The notes beneath the pieces were generated by a model. It saw only the letters and a list, made by a program, of their open reading frames with translations, ran no database searches and was not told the origin of the DNA. A stretch of 64,000 nucleotides of DNA. Source: Ramlibacter sp. GTDB taxonomy: Bacteria; Pseudomonadota; Gammaproteobacteria; Burkholderiales; Burkholderiaceae_C. Location: the NCBI GenBank assembly GCA_019635415.1, contig JAHBZN010000001.1:124001-188000 (forward strand), in the 5' to 3' direction. The position numbers and the translations under genes were made by a program. Positions 1 to 8,000 of the stretch are shown piece by piece. Position 1 is the first letter of the stretch. Each line of letters starts with the position of its first letter.

Positions 1-165
1 GGGCCCTGAAAAAATCAGGGACAGCGGCGTCCGAAATTCGGGCGGCAGACCGCGACGGGGTCGTTCCACCGCCTCGATCAACACGAGCTGGAGTGGCCCA
101 CTGAGGGTTTGTGCCGTGAAAGAGGTCCCCACCAGCGGAGAAAAATCCTGAAATGAAAGATGCAT
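1..165 (-). CDS. DUF6916 family protein, 3' end cut by window edge
   Basis: Reading the minus strand from an ATG at 165 gives 55 open codons that run off the window edge. The translation starts MHLSFQDFSPLVGTSF and ends LSLIFSGP. The spacing of SPLVG, L..IEA and the SLIFSGP strand fits the N-terminal half of the small (about 90-100 residue) DUF6916 family, which I know from neighbourhoods of phage-tail-collar proteins; that neighbourhood is also seen here. No enzymatic function is known for the family. The gene is divergent from the acetyltransferase at 251 across an AT-rich 85-base gap that probably holds both promoters. The family call rests on recognition from memory. Confidence 0.6.
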   Translation of the reverse strand, partial: MHLSFQDFSPLVGTSFTAQTLSGPLQLVLIEAVERPRRGLPPEFRTPLSLIFSGP

Positions 166-250
166 GGTGAACGCTTCTGATTTTTGATATCTTTGACGAT
201 ACTATCCAAAAGCAGGCCATCATGAATGAAGCCTGATTCAGGGAGATGTT

Positions 251-730
251 GTGCTTCGATTGCCGCCGCCTTTTGTTTTGCGCAGCCCTGACGGCGGCGA
301 TGCCGATTTTTTGGTGGCACTGTTTTCTGACAGCCGGCCTGACCTCCATGTTCCGGGTATGGATCCCGTGGCGCTGGGCCAGTTGATACAGATGCAGTAT
401 CGAGTCCAGCAGGTGGGATTCAGCCATCATTTTCCCCAGGCGCAGTCTTTCCTCATTGGCTTGGATCAGCGATGGGTTGGGCGCGTGGTCATCGATGAAG
501 GGGACACAGATCTCCGTTTGGTGGATCTTGCAGTATTGACGGCGGAGCGCCGCAAGGGCGTAGCGAGCGCCATTCTGAGCGCTATGCAGCAGAGCGCGAG
601 TGAAAGGGGCAAATCCGTTAGCCTCGCGGTCAGCAAATTCAACCCTGGGGCAATCGCCCTGTACCTGTCCCACGGATTTTCGGTCTCCAGCGAAGACGAG
701 ATGTTCATGCAGATGGTCTGGGGCGAATGA
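251..730 (+). CDS. GNAT family N-acetyltransferase
   Basis: A 159-residue single-domain protein with a GNAT fold pattern. Strand beta4 carries VDLAVLTAERRKGVASAILSAM, where RRKGVA (about residues 100-105) is the acetyl-CoA pyrophosphate-binding motif A. A late LAVSKFNPGAIALYLSHGF segment matches motif B. The start is a GTG preceded by GGGAGA; there is no upstream ATG in frame. Its TGA overlaps the ATG of the next gene (ATGA), so the two are translationally coupled. The substrate is unknown. Given the neighbours (hydroxylase, sulfotransferases, a secreted repeat protein) it may modify a protein or small molecule made by this locus, but that is inference only. Confidence 0.85.
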   Translation: MLRLPPPFVLRSPDGGDADFLVALFSDSRPDLHVPGMDPVALGQLIQMQYRVQQVGFSHHFPQAQSFLIGLDQRWVGRVVIDEGDTDLRLVDLAVLTAERRKGVASAILSAMQQSASERGKSVSLAVSKFNPGAIALYLSHGFSVSSEDEMFMQMVWGE

Positions 731-1449
731 TGCAAGTGGTCAATCCCACCCGGTATCTCCAATTGCCCATGTCATTTGATGTTGAGAGGCTTCAGGCTGA
801 CTTGGCGTCCATTGAGCAATCGGAGTGGATCGCCCATTTCAACACCCGGGCGTATGAGAACAGCTGGAGCTGCATTCCTCTTCGATCGGTGGGCGGCCGG
901 ATCGACAACATCCTTCCTCTTGACGGGGCCGCATTTGAAGACACGGTCATACTCGAGCGTTGTCCGTATTTCAGGCAGGTTATCGATGGCTTTCAATGCG
1001 AAAAGACTTCCATACGTCTTATGTCGCTGGAGGCGGGGGGAATCATCCGGGAACACCGTGATGACGGAGCCTCACTGGAAGACGGGGTCACCCGGCTTCA
1101 TGTTCCGATTGTGACGTTTCCTGAGGTGGTGTTCCGCATTGATGGCGAAGAAGTGCATTTTTCTGCGGGCGCCACCTGGTATCTCAACGCCAGTTGCCTT
1201 CATGCCGTAGAGAACCGTGGTCCGGCCGCGAGAATCCATCTGATGATCGATTGCATCAGTAACGAGTGGCTGGAGTCGATCTTCAGGTCCGCCGGATGGG
1301 TCGCCCGCGAAGCTTCGAAATACGGAGACCCGATGATTCGTGACGACAACGTCGATGAGGTCATTGCTTCTCTGAGAATGGTCGGGAGTGTTGCCGCACA
1401 TCGCATGGCGGACTCCCTGCAGGCGATGGCTGATGTGGGCGCCTACTGA
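727..1449 (+). CDS. Aspartyl/asparaginyl beta-hydroxylase-domain protein
   Basis: A 240-residue protein resembling the 2-oxoglutarate/Fe(II)-dependent Asp/Asn beta-hydroxylase family. An HRD triad (H110, D112) and a distal H159 in the segment LHAVENRG would form the facial iron triad, and R164 is placed to bind 2-oxoglutarate. The tract IRLMSLEAGGIIREHRDDG is typical of bacterial members. These enzymes hydroxylate Asp or Asn side chains in some systems, and other members act on small molecules. It is coupled to the acetyltransferase by ATGA and followed six bases later by a sulfotransferase, so the three form one operon. Target unknown; a protein of this locus is an attractive guess. Confidence 0.8.
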   Translation: MMQVVNPTRYLQLPMSFDVERLQADLASIEQSEWIAHFNTRAYENSWSCIPLRSVGGRIDNILPLDGAAFEDTVILERCPYFRQVIDGFQCEKTSIRLMSLEAGGIIREHRDDGASLEDGVTRLHVPIVTFPEVVFRIDGEEVHFSAGATWYLNASCLHAVENRGPAARIHLMIDCISNEWLESIFRSAGWVAREASKYGDPMIRDDNVDEVIASLRMVGSVAAHRMADSLQAMADVGAY

Positions 1450-1455
1450 TCCGGT

Positions 1456-2502
1456 ATGCGTCTGACGGCAGAGGAAAACTCCCTGATCAGGGGCCTGAAG
1501 GTCGCGCGCGAGGAGTTGCCTACGCTGGCCCACTGGTATCCCATGGTCGTCAGCGACGACCCCTTGGGCGTCTGGTGGCGACACCTCGGTTCAGCCCCGC
1601 TGACAGACGCATTTTTCAAGGACAGCTTCCTGGACCAGGCCTCAGCGGATCGCCGCGTCTGCCAGACCCCGCTGAATCAATTGGGCGATTGGCCTGACAG
1701 CGTGCCCCCAACGGCATTCATTTTTCACGTCTCACGTTGCGGGTCCACGCTCCTGACTCAAATGCTGGCAACGCTTTCGCGGTGCATTGTCCTGTCGGAA
1801 CCTCCGGTGCTGGATTCCCTGTTCCGGCTGATCGATCAGGAAGCCGGCCGTCTGGATGCGTCGACGGTTCTACGCCAGGTCATTGCCGCCTTGGGGCAGC
1901 GACGCTCCGGCGACGAGCAACACTTGTTCATCAAGCTGGACAGTTGGCATGTTCCTTGGATACCGCTGCTTCGTGCCGCATTCCCCAAGGCTTTGTTCCT
2001 GTTCATGTACCGGAATCCCGAAGAAGTCATGGCATCCCATCGGCGCCAACGTGGTCCGCAAATGGTGCCGGGTCTGCTGGAGACTCCTCGGCTTCGGACG
2101 GAGGTGCCCGGGTTGATGCCGGCTGATCTGGATGGCTATTGTGCTGGTGTCCTGCAGGCCATATTCGACGCTGCGCTGAGACTGAGTGGGGCGTCAGACG
2201 CCGATGCGGCACTGGTGTTGGTCAACCACAGCCAATTACCGGAGGTGGTCTGGTCCAAGCTCCTGCCGCTGTTTGGTGTGCATTGCAATCAGGCTGAATT
2301 GCGCGCCCTTCAGGGGCGTGCCGCCTTCCACTCAAAGCATCGGCACCAGAAATACGAAGGCGACACCGATTCGGTCGAACCGGCGTCGCCGCTTTGGAAG
2401 TCCGCGCTCGAGACTTCCTTGTGGTCGTGTTACGAGCAGTTGGAAGCGTTGCGGCTCCGTCAGTTCCTGGACGGGAAGATGCCTTCCAGCGCAATGATGT
2501 AG
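1456..2502 (+). CDS. PAPS-dependent sulfotransferase family protein (first)
   Basis: A 348-residue protein with the two nucleotide-binding signatures of sulfotransferases. The 5'-phosphosulfate loop is SRCGSTLL at residues 93-100, preceded by the beta strand AFIFHV. The 3'-phosphate motif is YRNPEEVMASHRRQRG at about 185-200. The family moves sulfuryl groups from PAPS to carbohydrates, lipids or tyrosines in the cytoplasm. The N-terminal 80 residues are an extension I do not recognise. It is third in the operon begun at 251. Its last 43 bases overlap, tail to tail, the 3' end of the collar-domain gene on the other strand, so its terminal residues are encoded opposite that gene's conserved C-terminus. 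Confidence 0.8.
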   Translation: MRLTAEENSLIRGLKVAREELPTLAHWYPMVVSDDPLGVWWRHLGSAPLTDAFFKDSFLDQASADRRVCQTPLNQLGDWPDSVPPTAFIFHVSRCGSTLLTQMLATLSRCIVLSEPPVLDSLFRLIDQEAGRLDASTVLRQVIAALGQRRSGDEQHLFIKLDSWHVPWIPLLRAAFPKALFLFMYRNPEEVMASHRRQRGPQMVPGLLETPRLRTEVPGLMPADLDGYCAGVLQAIFDAALRLSGASDADAALVLVNHSQLPEVVWSKLLPLFGVHCNQAELRALQGRAAFHSKHRHQKYEGDTDSVEPASPLWKSALETSLWSCYEQLEALRLRQFLDGKMPSSAMM

Positions 2503-3134
2503 TTCAGGCCGGTGTAGGGCTGCATGATGGACGTCAACGCCTGGGTCTGGACAGGCGCTGCAAGGGGTTGGCCCCCGCCCGTGTTGGCGCCCACGGTCAC
2601 GGAGCCATTGCCGCCCAGCGTGGTGTTGATGCCGCCCAGGTCAACCGTCGTGCCTGCCTGAGCGGGCGGCACGTAGATAGCGGCGCCGGAGGGGCCTCCC
2701 GCCGTGCCGCTGAGCAGCGTGCCGGCGGCCGGCACGAGTCCGCCCGAGGTGCCCGTGGAGGCCGCGAGTGTGGTGGTGGCGGTCAGGCCCGTCGGGCTCA
2801 TGCTGGCCGGATGAGTGTGTGCGGGCAGGTTCGCGCTGGTCAGGCTGATCGAGACAGCGCCGGAGCCAATGACGGTGACCTGATTGGTCCCCGCCATTTC
2901 GCCTTGCTGCACCGGAGCGATTCCGGGGCCGTTGCCCTGGCTGCCGACGATCGTACGACCCCGCAAATCCGGCAAGCCGAAGGTCTGCTGCCCATCTCCG
3001 CCGTACATGGTGCCAAGCAAAGCGAAAAGCGCCGAATTCTGTGCGATGGACAGCAGCTGTCCGTTGCAGAACGCCCAGCCACGTGGTGCGTAGTTGAAGC
3101 CGACGGCCATGATCGTCCCGAGAAATACTTGCAT
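2460..3134 (-). CDS. Phage tail Collar-domain protein, paralogue 1
   Basis: A 224-residue protein. Its N-terminus (GTIMAVGFNYAPRGWAFCNG ... LPDLRGR, about residues 6-61) is the Collar domain of phage short-tail fibres, shared with the stand-alone bacterial microcystin-dependent protein MdpB family. The rest is a Thr/Ala/Gly-rich fibre-like tail with PAHTHPA and a final YTGLNYIIALEGIFPSRN, which is conserved in this family. No structural phage genes lie nearby, so it is not part of a prophage here. It is followed downstream by its own paralogue's former end region and overlaps the sulfotransferase stop by 43 bases. Members are thought to form surface or secreted fibres; the function is unproven. 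Confidence 0.8.
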   Translation of the reverse strand: MQVFLGTIMAVGFNYAPRGWAFCNGQLLSIAQNSALFALLGTMYGGDGQQTFGLPDLRGRTIVGSQGNGPGIAPVQQGEMAGTNQVTVIGSGAVSISLTSANLPAHTHPASMSPTGLTATTTLAASTGTSGGLVPAAGTLLSGTAGGPSGAAIYVPPAQAGTTVDLGGINTTLGGNGSVTVGANTGGGQPLAAPVQTQALTSIMQPYTGLNYIIALEGIFPSRN

Positions 3135-3235
3135 GAATAACCCCTGTGAATTGGTTGAGAAGTGGTGCTACATGTCCAGTGGGCGAAAGCCCATCGCCGT
3201 CCAGGCGGATCACTAGCGCCGTGGATGAGACGTGC

Positions 3236-3910
3236 CTAGTTTCTGGAAGGAAAGATTCCCTGCAGTGCGATGATGTAGTTCAGGCCGGTGTAAGGCTGCA
3301 TCACCGACGCCTGAGCCTGGGTCTGGACAGGCGCTGCAAGGGGGGCCCCTCCGCCGGTGTTGGCGCCCACAGTCACAGAGCCGGCACCGTCCAGCGTGGT
3401 GTTGATGCCGCCCAGGTCAACCGTCGTGCCTGCCTGAGCGGGCGGCACGTAGATGGCGGCGCCGGAAGGGCCTCCCGCCGTGCCGCTGAGCAGCGTGCCG
3501 GCGGCCGGCACGAGTCCGCCCGAGGTGCCCGTGGAGGCTGCGAGTGTGGTGGTGGCGGTCAGGCCTGTCGGGCTCATGCTGGCCGGATGAGTGTGTGCGG
3601 GCAGGTTTGCGCTGGTCAGGCTGATCGAGACAGCGCCGGAGCCGATGACGGTCACGTGGTTGGTGCCGGCCATTTGTCCCATTTGAATGGGTGTGAGGCC
3701 TGGCCCGTTGGCTTGCCCTCCAACGACTGTGCGACCTCGGAGGTCCGGCAAGGCGAATGTGGTCCGGCCATCGCCGCCGTAGGTGGTTCCGAGCAGCGAA
3801 AACAGGGCGCTGTTCTGTGCAATGGCAAGCAGTTGTCCATTGCAGAACGCCCAGCCGCGTGGTGCGTAGTTGAAACCGACGGCCAAGATCGTGCCCAGGA
3901 ATGCTTCCAT
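3236..3910 (-). CDS. Phage tail Collar-domain protein, paralogue 2
   Basis: The same length (224 residues) and architecture as the gene directly downstream of it on the same strand, 101 bases away. The N-terminal Collar domain differs at many positions (LAIAQNSALFSLLGTTYGGD against LSIAQNSALFALLGTMYGGD), while the segment from VTVIGSGAVSISL to about the last 35 residues is nearly identical in DNA and protein. This is a tandem duplication with a homogenised 3' portion. It starts at an ATG 235 bases from the divergently transcribed second sulfotransferase. Role as for the first paralogue: a probable fibre-like structural protein, not proven. Confidence 0.8.
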   Translation of the reverse strand: MEAFLGTILAVGFNYAPRGWAFCNGQLLAIAQNSALFSLLGTTYGGDGRTTFALPDLRGRTVVGGQANGPGLTPIQMGQMAGTNHVTVIGSGAVSISLTSANLPAHTHPASMSPTGLTATTTLAASTGTSGGLVPAAGTLLSGTAGGPSGAAIYVPPAQAGTTVDLGGINTTLDGAGSVTVGANTGGGAPLAAPVQTQAQASVMQPYTGLNYIIALQGIFPSRN

Positions 3911-4145
3911 GCTTTCGCTCCCTTTCAGTATGAAGCGGTCATGCTAGGTGGAGCCGCCATGGGCGTCAATCATCAATATGTGGGTTGCTTCGCGGATGGA
4001 AATGAAGTAGGGAAAGTCCGGTCCGCCCGGGGGCATGGAGGGCGCGCAAAGACGCGACATTCCGGGGGGGGAAGCGGTAGACTCCATGGCAAGGCGAGGT
4101 TGTCAGTTTGACTGTCGCCACTGCTCAGGGAACCGGAAAGGCGTA

Positions 4146-5009
4146 ATGCCGACATACCATTTCATCTCGGGTCTGCCACGCGCAGGCTCCACGCTTCTTG
4201 CTGCGATTTTGCGGCAGAACCCTCGTTTTCACGCTGGCATGACGAGTCCGGTGGGGGCGCTCATGTCGGGTATGTTGCAGCAGTTCGCGGCGGGGACGGA
4301 GTACGGGTCGATCATCACTCAGGAGCAGCGCCGCCGCCTGGTGAGAGGTCTGTTTGACGCCTACTATGCAGATCAGGCGGGCAAGTCCGTCATTTTTGAT
4401 ACGAACCGGATGTGGTCGGCCAAGCTGCCCGCGTTGGTTGACCTATTTCCAGGCGCAAAGGTCATTGCCTGTGTACGCAACGTTGCATGGATCATGGACA
4501 GCCTGGAGCGACGTTACCGTGCCAACCCTTACGAACTGACCCGCCTCTTCAATGACGACATTGAGCGCAACACGGTCTACAGCCGCGTGGATACATTGGC
4601 GCAACGCAACCGTCTTGTGGGCTATCCGTGGGCCGCTCTCAAAGAGGCTTTTTACGGCGAACACGCAGAACGCCTTCTTGTGGTCGACTATGACCTGCTG
4701 GTGCAGGCGCCGGGCAAGGTCATACCCCTGATTTACCAGTTCGTGGGTGAGCCTGAGGCGGAGCACGATTTCAGCAACGTGCAATACGATGCCCCCGAGT
4801 TTGACGCTCCCCTGGGCGTGCATGGCCTGCACAAGGTCCGGCCGGAGGTTCGGCTGGAGCAGAGGCGCACGATCCTTCCACCTGATTTGTTCGAGCAGTA
4901 TTCGGCACTGTCGTTCTGGAAAAATCACTCCGCCAGTCGAAGCAATGTCATTTCCGCGCTGCCAACCCCGCCGCGCCCCCAATCTCCCGAGTCCAAGGAA
5001 GCATCATGA
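4146..5009 (+). CDS. PAPS-dependent sulfotransferase family protein (second)
   Basis: A 287-residue sulfotransferase. The 5'-PSB loop LPRAGSTLL lies at residues 10-18 right after the first strand (YHFISG), and the 3'-PB segment RNVAWIMDSLERRYR starts at about 111. The ATG at 4146 was chosen because the PSB loop must be near the N-terminus and a GGAAAGG ribosome site precedes it; longer in-frame starts add unrelated sequence. Its TGA overlaps the ATG of the giant surface protein, so both are translated from one message. It is not closely related to the sulfotransferase at 1456 outside the motifs. Sulfation of the adhesin, its glycan or a partner is a plausible but untested role. Confidence 0.82.
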   Translation: MPTYHFISGLPRAGSTLLAAILRQNPRFHAGMTSPVGALMSGMLQQFAAGTEYGSIITQEQRRRLVRGLFDAYYADQAGKSVIFDTNRMWSAKLPALVDLFPGAKVIACVRNVAWIMDSLERRYRANPYELTRLFNDDIERNTVYSRVDTLAQRNRLVGYPWAALKEAFYGEHAERLLVVDYDLLVQAPGKVIPLIYQFVGEPEAEHDFSNVQYDAPEFDAPLGVHGLHKVRPEVRLEQRRTILPPDLFEQYSALSFWKNHSASRSNVISALPTPPRPQSPESKEAS

Positions 5010-8000
5010 TGTCCAGCAGCGATTTGAGTTTGTTCACCGGCCCGATGCCAGTGGAGGCGCCGGTGAGCAAGGTGCTTTTTGTCGATGGCCGGGTGCCTGA
5101 TCTGCAATCCATCGTGGCCGCTGCAGAGCCGGGCGTGAAGGTTGTTGTACTCGACCCCGATCAGAACGGGGTCCAGCAGATGGCCCGGGCGCTGGATGGC
5201 ATGCACGACGTGGCTTCCATCAGCGTTGTTTCGCATGGCGACCAGGGGGTGCTGCTATTGGGCAACGGCCCACTCTTCGCCGGAAATCTTGGGGAGCATC
5301 AGGGCGATCTCGCGGCCATTGGACGGGCGCTGTCAGCGGATGGGGACATCCTGCTGTATGGATGCGATGTGGGCGCAGGTGAGCAAGGTGCGAGCTTCGT
5401 GCAGGCGTTGGCTGACATGACCGGGGCGGATGTCGCGGCCTCGGACAACAGCACGGGTGCCTCCGCCAGAGGGGGAGACTGGAACCTCGAGATATCCACG
5501 GGCAGCATTGATGGCGCTCCCGCTCTCCATGTGCAGGATTTGTCGGGTTACAGCTACACGCTGCACACGGCCAGTGTAAGTACCGTGGCGCAGCTCAAGG
5601 CGGCCATCGCCGCGGGCAACGGCGACGGCCTGGCTGACACCATTACGCTCACTGGAAACATCACGTTTGCATCGGCTGCGGATGCCATCAGCATCAACGT
5701 GACGGATGGCCAGACCATGGCGATTGTGGGGGGCGGGTTCACGCTCAGTGGCAACAACCTGACGCGGGTTCTGGATGTCGCGACTTCGGGCGCCGGGTCA
5801 GCGGTGTCCATCAGCAACCTCACCATCACCAATGGCTTTCTTACCGGCAACGGTGGCAGCATTGGAAGCGGGGCCGCCGGATCCCAGGGGGGGGATGCCC
5901 TGGGTGCGGGCATCCGCAATTCCGGTACTCTGACCATCACCAACAGCACCATCACGGCCAACAAGGCGGCGGGCGGCGGTGGTGGTGGCAGTCAGGTCGG
6001 CGGCGGCGGCGGCGGCGGTGGCGGTGGCGGTGGTTTCGGGACCACCAACGGGGGGACGGGCGGCGCCAATCCGCCTTTCATCGCGGGCCTCCCGAGTGCA
6101 GGCACCGGTGGCAATGGCGCCGGATTCTCGGCCTCGCCGACCCAGTTTCTGGGTGGCAAAGGCGGGTCTGCCTCCGGCGGCGCGGGTGGAACTTACTCCG
6201 GCTATACCAGTGGCGGCGCGGGAGCAACGGCCAGCAATGGAAGCATCAGTATCGGAGGCGGCGGCGGCGGCGCGGGTTACGACCGGGGCGGCGGGCGGGG
6301 GGGCGATGCGATAGCGGCCATCTACAACACCGGCACCATCACCATTCTCAACAGTTCGATCACCAACAACATTGCTGCAGGCGGTGGTGGAGGGGGAGGA
6401 GCCGCCGCGGCGAGTGCGAACAACGGTGCGGGCGGTACAGGCGGCGCGGGTGTGGGGGTCATGTGGAATGTGGGGGGCACGGCTCAGTTGGATGCTGCCA
6501 CCACCGCAACCCTTTCCACCGGCAACGTCGGTGTGGGCGGCACGGGAGGAGCGGCGACCAAGGGGGGGGCCAGCTCTCCGGGTCCGGCAGGCGCGCCCAC
6601 TTCGACCATTGTTTCCACGGGAGGCGGGACGCAGGATACGGCCTATCTCGGGGTGCTGGGGGTGAGCTCCAGCACGGCAAACGGGGCCTACAAGGCCGGG
6701 GACGTGATCAGCATCCAGGTGACCTTCACCAATACGGTGACGGTGACCGGCACGCCGCAGTTGACCCTCGAGACCGGCACCACGGATCGGACGATCAGCT
6801 ACTCCGGGGTGGGTTCGGGCACCAATACGCTCACATTCACCTACACCGTGCAGGCCGGTGACACCAGCGCTGATCTCGACTACCTGAGCACCTCGGCGCT
6901 CACCCTGAATGGGGGCACCATCAAGAATGGCGCGACCGATGCGGTGTTGACGCTCCCGTCGCCGGGTGCGGCGGGCTCGCTGGGGGCCAACAAGGCATTG
7001 GTCATCGACACCACGGCGCCCACCACCACCATATCCACCATTGCGTTCTCGGCGGACACGGGCAGTTCGGGCACGGACTTCATCACCAACACCGCGGCGC
7101 AAACCATCTCGGGCACCACCAGCGCCAACATGGTGGCTGGAGAAATCGTGCAGGTGTCAGCAACGAACCTGGGCCACAGCCACCACCAGCGTGGGGGCTA
7201 AATACCTGTCGCTGGCCACTGAATCTCTTCCTCGCCGCCAGCAACACACTCCGGTCAGAGTCACCGGACACCGCAGGCAACAGCGGCACCGCGGCCAGCC
7301 AGGCCTACGTGCTGGACACCACGGCGCCCACCACCACCATATCCACCATTGCGTTCTCGGCGGACACGGGCAGTTCGGGCACGGACTTCATCACCAACAC
7401 CGCGGCGCAAACCATCTCGGGCACCACCAGCGCCAACATGGTGGCTGGAGAAATCGTGCAGGTGTCGCTGGACAACGGAGCCACCTGGGCCACCGCCACC
7501 ACCAGCGTGGGGGCCAACACCTGGTCGCTGGCCACCACACTGACCGCCAGCAACACACTCAGGGTCAGAGTCACCGACACCGCAGGCAACAGCGGCACCG
7601 CGGCCAGCCAGGCCTACGTGCTGGACACCACGGCGCCCACCACCACCATATCCACCATTGCGTTCTCGGCGGACACGGGCAGTTCGGGCACGGACTTCAT
7701 CACCAACACCGCGGCGCAAACCATCTCGGGCACCACCAGCGCCAACATGGTGGCTGGAGAAATGTGCAGGTGTCGTTGACAACGGAGCCACCTGGGCCAC
7801 CGCCACCACCAGCGTGGGGGCCAACACCTGTCGCTGGCCACCACACTGACCGCCAGCAACACACTCAGGGTCAGAGTCACCGACACCGTGGGCAACAGCG
7901 GCACCGCGGCCAGCCAGGCCTACGTGCTGGGACACCACGGCGCCCACCACCACCATATCCACCATTGCGTTCTCGGCGGACACGGGCAGTTCGGGCACGG

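Noticed and set aside
166..250. A specific sigma-70 promoter (TTGACG near 190) for the operon starting at 251
   Set aside because: No convincing -10 box at 16-18 bases from it. The AT-rich gap surely holds promoters, but I could not place them.
2460..3910. Prophage remnant suggested by tail Collar domains
   Set aside because: No capsid, terminase, portal, integrase or lysis genes are nearby, and stand-alone Collar proteins of this type are known outside phages.
2394..4111. Plus-strand open frames opposite the two Collar genes
   Set aside because: Both duplicated genes give the same Gly/Arg-rich antisense translation, which mirrors the real duplicated genes. The minus-strand products have a clear Collar domain.
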